Below, in pieces: positions 1-5,051 of a stretch of DNA of 5,051 bases. Source of the stretch: Desulfotomaculum sp. (GTDB taxonomy: Bacteria > Bacillota > Desulfotomaculia > Desulfotomaculales > Nap2-2B). The stretch is taken from contig DMDI01000018.1 in the NCBI GenBank assembly GCA_003445555.1, forward strand, positions 1-5,051. Reading direction: 5' to 3'. The position numbers were made by a program, and so were the translations under genes. The notes beneath the pieces were generated by a model that did no database searches, was not told the origin of the DNA, and was given only the letters and a program-made list of their open reading frames with translations. Numbering within the stretch: the stretch's first letter is position 1; each line of letters starts with the position of its first letter.

Positions 1-770
1 AACAAGGTTTAAAAACCCATAAAAAAGAAATTTTAAATTTAAACCAGGAAATAGCCAGATTATTTCGGCGGGCTTATAAATATTTATTTGCGGCAAATCT
101 GTTTTTAGAAGAAGTGAGGTCATATTATAATGAGACCGGGACCTTAAACACGGGCAGTTTTAACCGGGCAGTGTTAGCCATGGTGCATCAAAAATTTTCC
201 GGCAAAACACGACAAACTGATACTCCTAAGATACGCCATCTTTTTGGCACGGCAAATGCGCCTGATGGAACAATAAGCTACTTGGATGCCTTTGTCAATC
301 ATTTAAAGAAACGGTATATTAGGAATGGTGATGATGGTACCGGTAAAACAACGTTAGTCAGAAGAATCATGGAAGCTGCCCAGATGCGGGGTTTTGATGT
401 GGAGGCTTATCACTGCGCTTTAGATCCGGACCGGATTGAACATTTGGTAATTCCGTGTTTGGATATAGCGGTGGTTAATTCGGTGGAGCCTCACTACTAC
501 AAACCCCAAAGTAGCGATACGGTGGTTGATACTATGACTTGGGTAGTAGAACTGGCTGACGAAAATATTGCCGCGGAAAGAAATATGGCGCGACAATTGT
601 ACCGGCGTTGCATGGAAGAGGCAACTGAATTTCTTGGCCGCGCTAAAAAAGCCCATGATGAAATAGAAGCTTATTATGTGCCCAATATGGACTTTACCGC
701 GATTGAAGCCAGGCGCCAAAAAGTACTCGGGGAGGTGCTGAAACTTACGGGCAAAATTGACGGAAAGTAA
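1..770 (+). CDS. Tandem P-loop ATPase (PRK06851-like), C-terminal part, 5' end outside window
   Basis: The reading frame is open from the left edge (first full codon at base 3) to the TAA at 768-770, so the gene begins upstream. The GTG at 114 is an internal valine, not a start: the residues before it (EIARLFRRAYKYLFAAN) read as normal protein and match my memory of the end of the first domain in this two-domain family. The second domain opens with RHLFGTA near base 234. Its Walker A motif, GDDGTGKT, lies at 327-350, followed by an EAYHCALDPDRIEHLVIP segment and a charged helical tail (MARQLYRRCMEEATEF, KKAHDEIEAYYVPNMDF). The family is a poorly characterised cytoplasmic nucleoside-triphosphatase of Firmicutes, usually about 360-370 residues with two P-loops; its substrate is unknown. 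The loop carries DD where I recall the family having Pro after a basic residue. Family assignment is from memory of sequence patterns. Confidence 0.82.
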   Translation, partial: QGLKTHKKEILNLNQEIARLFRRAYKYLFAANLFLEEVRSYYNETGTLNTGSFNRAVLAMVHQKFSGKTRQTDTPKIRHLFGTANAPDGTISYLDAFVNHLKKRYIRNGDDGTGKTTLVRRIMEAAQMRGFDVEAYHCALDPDRIEHLVIPCLDIAVVNSVEPHYYKPQSSDTVVDTMTWVVELADENIAAERNMARQLYRRCMEEATEFLGRAKKAHDEIEAYYVPNMDFTAIEARRQKVLGEVLKLTGKIDGK

Positions 771-829
771 AATTTAACTGTTTATCTTATCATTTGGAAA
801 TTTATTTTAGGAAAGAAGGATGAAAATTA

Positions 830-2062
830 ATGCACACATTATCAGAACTTCTCCAGGATTTAACCCGGGCCAATAAAACAAAAATGCTGCTGGTGGTGTT
901 AGACGGTTTAGGAGGTATACCCATACCTGAACTTAACGGTCAAACTGAATTAGAAGCAGCCCGTACCCCTAACCTCGACGCTTTGGCCCGGCGTTCTTCT
1001 CTTGGTTTAGTCCACCCGGTCCTTCCCGGGATTACCCCGGGAAGCAGCGCCGGGCATCTGGCCCTTTTTGGCTATGAACCTTTAGAGTGGGTAATCGGAC
1101 GCGGTGTTTTAGAAGCTTTAGGTATTGGCTTCTTTTTGCAGCCCCAAGATGTAGCGGTGCGGGGTAATTTTGCCACGGTAGCTTACCAAAATGGAAATCC
1201 AGTAATAATTGACCGGCGGGCCGGCCGCCCCGCTACGACAGAAACGGCAAATATCTGCACCCACTTACAAGCTGCCATCAGCCAAATTAACGGGGTAGAA
1301 ATTATTATCCGTCCGGTGAAAGAACATCGCTTTGTCGTCATCTTCCGGGGAGCAAATTTGGATGCCCGGCTGTCCGATACGGACCCCCAAAAAGAGGGGG
1401 TTGCTCCTTTATCTGTACGTTCCCTGACCCAAGCAGCAGAATCTACGGCTGAAATAGCGGCGGAATTTATCCGGCAGGCAGCCGCCGCTTTAAGAGAAGA
1501 AAAAAAAATTAACTATCCTTTGCTGCTCGGGTTTTCCCAACTGCCAAACCTGCCCTCTTTGGACAACCTATATGGCTTAAAAGCCGCGGCCATTGCGGTG
1601 TATCCCATGTACCGCGGCCTGGCTTCACTGGTGGGGATGGGGGTCCTGGATTATCCGGGTGAGACAATTGAAGCGGAATTAAATATTTTAAAGGACCACT
1701 GGTCTGATTTTGATTATTTTTTCCTTCACGTTAAAGGCTCTGATTCAAAGGGTGAAGATGGCGACTACCAGGGTAAAATGGCGGTGCTGGAGGATTTTGA
1801 CCGGCAGCTTCCGCACATTTTATCTCTTAAACCTGATGTTTTGGTAATTACCGGGGATCATTCCACCCCGGCCCGGCTAAAGAGCCATAGTTGGCACCCG
1901 GTACCTTTTTTACTTCATTCATCTTTTGTCCGCTGTGACCATGACGCTTCCGGATTTAGTGAGCTTGCCTGCCGCCGGGGAAGCTTGGGGCACTTTAGGG
2001 CCGTTCATACAATGGGCTTAATGTTAGCTCACGCCGGAAGACTAGATAAATTTAGCGCCTAA
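830..2062 (+). CDS. apgM: 2,3-bisphosphoglycerate-independent phosphoglycerate mutase, archaeal type
   Basis: A complete 410-residue protein, the usual length for ApgM, a cytoplasmic enzyme of the alkaline phosphatase superfamily that interconverts 3- and 2-phosphoglycerate in glycolysis and gluconeogenesis through a phosphoserine intermediate and two divalent metals. The N-terminal metal-binding strand is VVLDGLGG (Asp25). The nucleophile motif is PGSSAGHLALFGYEP, with Ser72 matching the serine of the GSD-type motif of archaeal enzymes. IGRGVLEALGIG follows at about 89-100. The C-terminal metal site shows FLHVKGSDSKGEDGD (299-312), TGDHSTPA (Asp343, His344) and SHSWHPVP (His354, His356). All catalytic elements appear intact. 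The ATG at 830 is preceded by AGAAGGA at 814-820, spaced 9 bases. An ATG at 820 is out of frame. The gap to the upstream ATPase is 59 bases, so co-transcription is possible. It differs from the longer (about 510-residue) GpmI isozyme. Confidence 0.95.
   Translation: MHTLSELLQDLTRANKTKMLLVVLDGLGGIPIPELNGQTELEAARTPNLDALARRSSLGLVHPVLPGITPGSSAGHLALFGYEPLEWVIGRGVLEALGIGFFLQPQDVAVRGNFATVAYQNGNPVIIDRRAGRPATTETANICTHLQAAISQINGVEIIIRPVKEHRFVVIFRGANLDARLSDTDPQKEGVAPLSVRSLTQAAESTAEIAAEFIRQAAAALREEKKINYPLLLGFSQLPNLPSLDNLYGLKAAAIAVYPMYRGLASLVGMGVLDYPGETIEAELNILKDHWSDFDYFFLHVKGSDSKGEDGDYQGKMAVLEDFDRQLPHILSLKPDVLVITGDHSTPARLKSHSWHPVPFLLHSSFVRCDHDASGFSELACRRGSLGHFRAVHTMGLMLAHAGRLDKFSA
1022..1044. repeat. Perfect 9-bp inverted repeat inside apgM
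   Basis: CTTCCCGGG (1022-1030) and CCCGGGAAG (1036-1044) are exact reverse complements around the 5-base loop ATTAC. The stem is GC-rich in a moderately AT-rich region, and its right arm ends in the codon for the catalytic serine Ser72. No T-run follows, so it is not an intrinsic terminator. It may simply reflect codons for LPGITPGS. Confidence 0.6.
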
Positions 2063-2163
2063 ATTAAAAAATAAGTATAAAACAGGAAAAGAAAAGTTTT
2101 TAGAGAAATAAATAAAATAAACCATAAAAATAAAACCGGAAAGAGAATAAAAGAGAAACAAAG
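2063..2163 (+). other. A-rich gene-free spacer upstream of the ferredoxin-like gene
   Basis: This 101-base spacer is about 64% A by hand count (65 A), poor in C and T, and lacks any stem with a T-run. It contains loosely repeated AT units such as ATAAAATAAACC and ATAAAAATAAAACC (about 2112-2136). I see no convincing sigma-A promoter or terminator. It may act as an unstructured leader for the following gene, whose Shine-Dalgarno signal is weak. Confidence 0.5.
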
Positions 2164-2412
2164 ATGACCTACGTGGCTAAATATGACCCGTTAAGATGCC
2201 ACCGGTGCGGGGCCTGTATGGAGTTAGTTGCCTGTCCAGGAGCGGATGAAATGGTCTGTATTGGCTGTGGAGCTTGTGTAATTACTTGCCCCCACCAGGC
2301 TATTGAGTTAATAACCGGCAAAAGAGAGAAAGAAATTTTAATTTACGTAAATGATGAAGGTTTTTCAGGCTTTAAAAGATACCGGTCTAAAAAATGTTAC
2401 AGTACAAACTAA
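2164..2412 (+). CDS. Small 2[4Fe-4S] ferredoxin-like protein, probably 3' frameshifted or truncated
   Basis: An 82-residue product with two cysteine motifs typical of bacterial ferredoxins: C12-x2-C15-x2-C18-x5-C24-P, then C32-x2-C35-x2-C38-x3-C42-P. These should bind two [4Fe-4S] clusters for cytoplasmic electron transfer. The first motif has five residues rather than three before its last Cys. After the clusters a strand-like EILIYVNDEG appears, then the basic tail FSGFKRYRSKKCYSTN, which looks unlike protein sequence under selection. Skipping one T in the T5 run at 2361-2365 gives instead FQALKDTGLKNVTVQ, a helix-plus-strand pattern, and extends the end to a TGA at 2432-2434 (about 89 residues). 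Similar double-cluster N-termini occur, as I recall, on larger radical-SAM-type iron-sulfur proteins, so this could be a remnant of one. The Shine-Dalgarno is weak (AAGAG around 2151). The next gene starts 30 bases after the stop. Confidence 0.72.
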   Translation: MTYVAKYDPLRCHRCGACMELVACPGADEMVCIGCGACVITCPHQAIELITGKREKEILIYVNDEGFSGFKRYRSKKCYSTN

Positions 2413-2430
2413 AAATAGTATTATTGGTCC

Positions 2431-2437
2431 GTGAGGT
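2431..2437 (+). promoter_or_regulatory. Ribosome binding site of the ABC ATPase gene
   Basis: GTGAGGT lies 5 bases before the ATG at 2443 and supports that start. The TGA that would end the frame-restored ferredoxin (2432-2434) sits inside this site. That would give tight spacing and possible translational coupling if the longer ferredoxin reading is right. Confidence 0.6.
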
Positions 2438-2442
2438 AAATA

Positions 2443-3375
2443 ATGAAAGTAATAGTGGCCGCGAAAAATCTTACTAAGGAATATAACGGTTTACGGGCGG
2501 TAAATAATATAAGCTTTCAAGTGCTGGAAAAAGAGTGTTTTGGTTTTTTAGGACCAAACGGAGCCGGTAAAAGCTCAACGGTAAAAATGATTTATTGTCT
2601 GTCCCCGGTTACAACTGGAAAGCTAATCGTTCTGGGAATGGATGTAAAGCAAAAGGCACGTGAGATTAAGCAAAAAATTGGCGTCGTCCCCCAGGAAAAT
2701 AATTTAGACCCTGACTTAAAAGTAAACGCAAATTTAATTGTTTACGCCAGTTTTTTTGGCTTGCCGAGGAAAGAGGCAGTGAGGCAGTCCCAGTCTTTGT
2801 TAGAATTTTTTGGCTTAGAAGATAAAGCCGACGAAAGAATAGAGAGCTTGTCCGGGGGAATGAAGCGACGTTTGGTAATTGCCCGGGCTTTAATGAACAA
2901 ACCGGACCTGCTTATTTTGGATGAACCAACCACCGGTTTAGACCCTCAGGCTCGTCATCTTGTCTGGCAGCGTTTACGCCGGCTTAAAATGCAGGGGGTA
3001 ACTTTAATCTTAACCACCCACTATATGGATGAAGCCTACCAGCTTTGCGACCGCCTGGTAATTATGGACCAGGGAAAAATTATTGAAGAGGGCAAACCTT
3101 ATGAATTAATAGCTAAACATATTGGCCGGGAAGTTTTAGAGTTAGGATGTGCCAAAGATTGCCACCAGGAAGTCTTAACCCGGGTTAACTCCCTGATTAG
3201 CGGTCATCAGGTAGTGGGAGACAATCTTTTTCTTTACCCTTACGAGGGACAAAATTTATTGGCCGTTATTCAAAAAATGTCCTTTGATTTCTCTCCTTTA
3301 CTTTTGCGTCCCGCAAATTTGGAAGATGTCTACCTTAAACTAACCGGCCGCGGCTTAACTTTTAGCCCGGATTAA
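2443..3375 (+). CDS. ABC transporter ATP-binding protein, NodI/DrrA/CcmA type
   Basis: A complete 310-residue cytoplasmic ATPase with every ABC motif intact: Walker A GPNGAGKS (37-44), Q-loop VPQENN (Gln84), signature LSGGMKRR (136-143), Walker B LLILDE (156-161), D-loop GLD (165-167) and switch histidine TTHYMDEA (His193). A regulatory C-terminal segment ends with RPANLEDVYLKLTGRGL, characteristic of ATPases that pair with ABC-2 permeases exporting drugs, lipids or polysaccharides. The substrate cannot be read from the ATPase. In this family the permease gene normally follows at once, but here 148 gene-free bases follow, then a cell-wall amidase. The partner is therefore elsewhere or lost. 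The start is supported by GTGAGGT at 2431-2437. The gene lies 30 bases after the ferredoxin-like gene and may share its transcript. Confidence 0.93.
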   Translation: MKVIVAAKNLTKEYNGLRAVNNISFQVLEKECFGFLGPNGAGKSSTVKMIYCLSPVTTGKLIVLGMDVKQKAREIKQKIGVVPQENNLDPDLKVNANLIVYASFFGLPRKEAVRQSQSLLEFFGLEDKADERIESLSGGMKRRLVIARALMNKPDLLILDEPTTGLDPQARHLVWQRLRRLKMQGVTLILTTHYMDEAYQLCDRLVIMDQGKIIEEGKPYELIAKHIGREVLELGCAKDCHQEVLTRVNSLISGHQVVGDNLFLYPYEGQNLLAVIQKMSFDFSPLLLRPANLEDVYLKLTGRGLTFSPD

Positions 3376-3380
3376 GAAAA

Positions 3381-3436
3381 TTTCTAACCATACCCTCCGA
3401 ACATTTCTCCCCAATTTTACCTCGTTTACCTTCAAA
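3381..3436 (+). terminator. Candidate Rho-dependent termination region (C-rich, G-poor)
   Basis: Beginning six bases after the ABC gene's stop, these 56 bases contain 20 C and only 2 G by hand count, and form no evident stem. A C-over-G bubble of unstructured RNA after a stop codon is the usual look of a Rho loading site. There is no intrinsic hairpin plus T-run here. This is inference from composition only. Confidence 0.3.
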
Positions 3437-3460
3437 GAAGACTTATAAATTTTATATATT
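3431..3460 (+). promoter_or_regulatory. Weak candidate sigma-A promoter for cwlD
   Basis: TTCAAA (3431-3436, 4 of 6 matches to TTGACA) and TATATT (3455-3460, 5 of 6 to TATAAT) are separated by 18 bases in the gap before cwlD. The region is so AT-rich that such matches are easy to find. In Bacillus subtilis cwlD is expressed under sporulation control, so a sigma-E or sigma-G promoter would be expected. I could not identify one with confidence. Confidence 0.2.
3444..3456. repeat. AT palindrome 1 upstream of cwlD
   Basis: TATAAA and TTTATA form 6-base arms around a single central T. It overlaps the weak candidate promoter and could be a binding site for a dimeric regulator, but short AT palindromes are common in AT-rich gaps. 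Confidence 0.35.
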
Positions 3461-3484
3461 TGCTCAAACTTAAAATCTAAGGAT

Positions 3485-3499
3485 TAATAAAATTTATTA
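3485..3499. repeat. AT palindrome 2 upstream of cwlD
   Basis: TAATAAA and TTTATTA form perfect 7-base arms around a single central A. Its centre is 42 bases from that of the palindrome at 3444-3456, close to four helical turns. It lies just before the cwlD ribosome binding site (AGAGGT, 3506-3511). A regulatory role is speculative. Confidence 0.4.
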
Positions 3500-3523
3500 G
3501 TTTTCAGAGGTAAATTTTAACCG

Positions 3524-4264
3524 GTGGGCGCAAAAAACTTTCTTATTTCTAAGCTTCAAAAAAATTACGGGTATATTTTAGGTGGCCTGGGAATGGTATT
3601 GTTTTTTTTGTTAACCACTTTATCCCAGGGTTATGGTAAAGATACGGATAATAAGGCCGTAACTACTTGGTTACTGATTGGTTATACGGTAGTTATTGAC
3701 CCGGGTCACGGGGGAGCAGACCCGGGTACGGTAGGTTTTCGCGGGACCTTGGAAAAAAATATATCTTTAACCGTGGCTAAACGTTTAACTTATTTCTTTC
3801 AACAAGCCGGGGCCCATGTTTTATTAACCCGCAAATCAGACCAGGACCTTAGTGACCCCGGTTTGTTTGATTTTTATACCGTCCGTTCCCAGGACCTTTC
3901 CCGACGGGTGAATTTAGTTAATAAATATAAGGCGCAATTTTTATTAAGCATTCATTTAAATCACTTTCCCGATCCGGTAGAGTACGGGGCCCAGGTATTC
4001 TACCAGACGGGTTCGGGAGACGGAAAAAAGTTAGCGGAAGCTATTCAAAAAGAGTTAAATAATTATTTGATTGACAGCGGCAGACAGGCTCTAGCCGGGG
4101 ACTTTTACCTTTGCCGTGAGACAAAAGCACCCGCAGTTATTATAGAATTAGGGTTTTTAAGTAATCCGGAAGAGGAAAGAAAATTAAATGACCCCATGTA
4201 TCAGATGAAGGCGGCCTGGGCTATTTATGCCGGCGTGGTAAAATATTTAAATCTTTTAAGTTAA
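3524..4264 (+). CDS. cwlD: N-acetylmuramoyl-L-alanine amidase CwlD, spore cortex
   Basis: A complete 246-residue zinc amidase of the Amidase_3 family; CwlD proteins are about 230-250 residues. The N-terminus is a basic stretch followed by a hydrophobic segment (about 17-33), a signal peptide or membrane anchor without a clear cleavage site. The catalytic domain starts at VVIDPGHGGADPGTVG (His62), followed by GTLEKNIS (Glu77), LLSIHLNHFPDP (His144) and APAVIIELGFLSN (Glu208), which are the expected zinc ligands and catalytic glutamate. The family removes the peptide from muramic acid as the first step of muramic-delta-lactam formation in the spore cortex, needed for germination. The GTG start is forced from upstream by an in-frame TAA at 3518-3520. 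AGAGGT at 3506-3511 is 12 bases away, rather long. The next in-frame ATG (3593) would cut into the hydrophobic segment. The presence of this gene is the best sign of an endospore former. Confidence 0.9.
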   Translation: MGAKNFLISKLQKNYGYILGGLGMVLFFLLTTLSQGYGKDTDNKAVTTWLLIGYTVVIDPGHGGADPGTVGFRGTLEKNISLTVAKRLTYFFQQAGAHVLLTRKSDQDLSDPGLFDFYTVRSQDLSRRVNLVNKYKAQFLLSIHLNHFPDPVEYGAQVFYQTGSGDGKKLAEAIQKELNNYLIDSGRQALAGDFYLCRETKAPAVIIELGFLSNPEEERKLNDPMYQMKAAWAIYAGVVKYLNLLS

Positions 4265-4267
4265 GAT

Positions 4268-4272
4268 GGTGG
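4268..4272 (+). promoter_or_regulatory. Ribosome binding site choosing the serine hydrolase start
   Basis: GGTGG lies 5 bases before the ATG at 4278. An earlier in-frame ATG at 4266, one base after the cwlD stop, has no purine-rich site at proper distance, so 4278 is the better start. Initiation so close to the cwlD stop suggests translational coupling. Confidence 0.5.
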
Positions 4273-4277
4273 TTAAA

Positions 4278-5051
4278 ATGGTAAGCCAGAAACAAGGACG
4301 TATATTAATAGGGAGTATGCTAACTTTTGTTTTTATTTTTTCATTTTTAAGTTTATGGCTAAGACTAACGCCAGGAAATCCGTCGCCTATAATACCTGCT
4401 TTAGTAAAAAAAGAACCTTCCTTTGCGCCCTATTTATGGTATTTACTGTCATTTAAAAAAGAGGCGTTGGTCCCTGATTATACTCTTTTGAAAAAGCAAA
4501 TTAATATATTTATCGCCCCAAAAGATAGTTATTTTGGTATTTATTTTCGTGATTTAACTTCAGGACAAGAATTTGGAATTAATGAGAATGTTCCCCTGAT
4601 TGCCGCCAGTACCGTAAAACTCCCCCTGGTTTTATATATTAATACCCTTGTAAATAAAGGTAAACTTAACTGGGACGATAAAATTGCTTACCAGGAGGCC
4701 GTTGACTATGAGGAAGGTTCGGGAATTTTGCGTTATACGGCCCGTAACGGAGAGCTTTATTCGGTTAGGACACTAGCCACTTTAGCTATCGTAATCAGTG
4801 ATAATATTGCTTACCGTATGTTAGTAAAACACGCGGGAAAAGAAACCCTGATTGATTTTATGAAGTATTCAGGTGGTCAAACCGTGTTTCCGGGGGGTAA
4901 AAATCTTACCACGGCCCGTGATATGTCTGTTTATGTTCAAGCAACCCTTGATTTTGTCAAGAAGGACCCTAAAAACGGAAAACGTTTACTGGACGATCTG
5001 GCTCACTCTATTTATCACGTCGGCTTACCCGGTCAAATACCGGCCCAAATA
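4278..5051 (+). CDS. Membrane-anchored serine hydrolase of the class A beta-lactamase fold, 3' end outside window
   Basis: The frame is open for 258 codons to the right edge without a stop, so the gene is partial. The N-terminus has a short basic head (MVSQKQGR) and a hydrophobic segment at about 9-30, suggesting export or anchoring outside the membrane. The catalytic domain shows YFGIYFRDLTSGQEFGINEN, then the SxxK motif S111-TV-K114 in AASTVKLPL, and the SDN motif S174-D175-N176. LTTARDMS (210-217) corresponds to the segment after the omega loop in class A enzymes. The omega loop itself appears deleted, and no residue stands for Glu166, so efficient beta-lactam hydrolysis is doubtful. A role as a peptidoglycan peptidase or other acyl-serine enzyme is an alternative. 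The third motif (KTG-like) would fall just past the edge. The gene starts 13 bases after cwlD, implying one transcript and a cell-wall role. Confidence 0.85.
   Translation, partial: MVSQKQGRILIGSMLTFVFIFSFLSLWLRLTPGNPSPIIPALVKKEPSFAPYLWYLLSFKKEALVPDYTLLKKQINIFIAPKDSYFGIYFRDLTSGQEFGINENVPLIAASTVKLPLVLYINTLVNKGKLNWDDKIAYQEAVDYEEGSGILRYTARNGELYSVRTLATLAIVISDNIAYRMLVKHAGKETLIDFMKYSGGQTVFPGGKNLTTARDMSVYVQATLDFVKKDPKNGKRLLDDLAHSIYHVGLPGQIPAQI

Noticed and set aside
114..116. GTG as the start of the first gene
   Set aside because: The frame is open to the left edge and the upstream residues fit the same protein family, so this is an internal valine.
420..719. Minus-strand open frame of 99 codons
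   Set aside because: It lies wholly inside the ATPase gene, the product has no recognisable family or motif, and the opposite strand shows clear protein conservation.
757..793. TTGACG with downstream TATCAT as a promoter for apgM
   Set aside because: The spacing is about 25 bases, too long for a sigma-A promoter, and the in-between candidates match poorly.
1215..1229. GC-rich inverted repeat GGCGG/CCGCC in apgM
   Set aside because: Arms are only 5 bp in a local GC-rich coding run for RRAGRP, which explains it.
2742..2933. Minus-strand open frame of 63 codons
   Set aside because: It is antisense to the Walker B/signature region of the ABC ATPase and has no independent support.
3376..3523. 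Remnant of a permease gene after the ABC ATPase
   Set aside because: I found no frame there with a hydrophobic permease-like translation on the + strand, and the minus-strand ATGs lead only to very short frames.
3698..3727. Direct repeat GACCCGGGT, 21 bases apart
   Set aside because: It is explained by the two DPG tripeptides in the conserved amidase motif DPGHGGADPG.

Overview
The window reads as chromosomal DNA of a low-to-moderate GC, endospore-forming Firmicute of the clostridial/Peptococcaceae type. A Carboxydothermus- or Moorella-like anaerobe would fit, but that is inference. The supports are AT-rich gaps between genes, Shine-Dalgarno-like start sites, a CwlD-type spore-cortex amidase, and an archaeal-type phosphoglycerate mutase of the kind also found in thermophilic anaerobic bacteria. 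All six genes lie on the + strand. I see no tRNA, rRNA, CRISPR array or insertion sequence.

Layout: (1) bases 1-770 hold the C-terminal part of a tandem P-loop ATPase whose start lies before the window. (2) 830-2062 is a complete cofactor-independent phosphoglycerate mutase (apgM). (3) After a 101-base gap that is about 64% A comes a small two-cluster ferredoxin-like gene (2164-2412), whose 3' end looks frameshifted at a run of five T. (4) Close behind is a complete ABC transporter ATPase (2443-3375) of the drug/polysaccharide export type, with no permease gene following it. (5) A 148-base gap then holds a C-rich, G-poor stretch (possible Rho-dependent termination), a weak candidate promoter and two AT palindromes. 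(6) Next are a spore-cortex N-acetylmuramoyl-L-alanine amidase (cwlD, 3524-4264) and, 13 bases later, a membrane-anchored beta-lactamase-fold serine hydrolase that runs off the right edge.

How the genes fit together: the left half looks like housekeeping metabolism (ATPase, glycolytic mutase) plus a small iron-sulfur protein and an export ATPase. The last two genes form a probable cell-wall pair, both N-terminally anchored and both expected to act outside the cytoplasmic membrane. I do not see a convincing new multi-gene system. The points most worth a second look are the ferredoxin frameshift, the ABC ATPase without a partner, and the serine hydrolase that keeps SxxK and SDN but lacks the class A omega-loop glutamate region.
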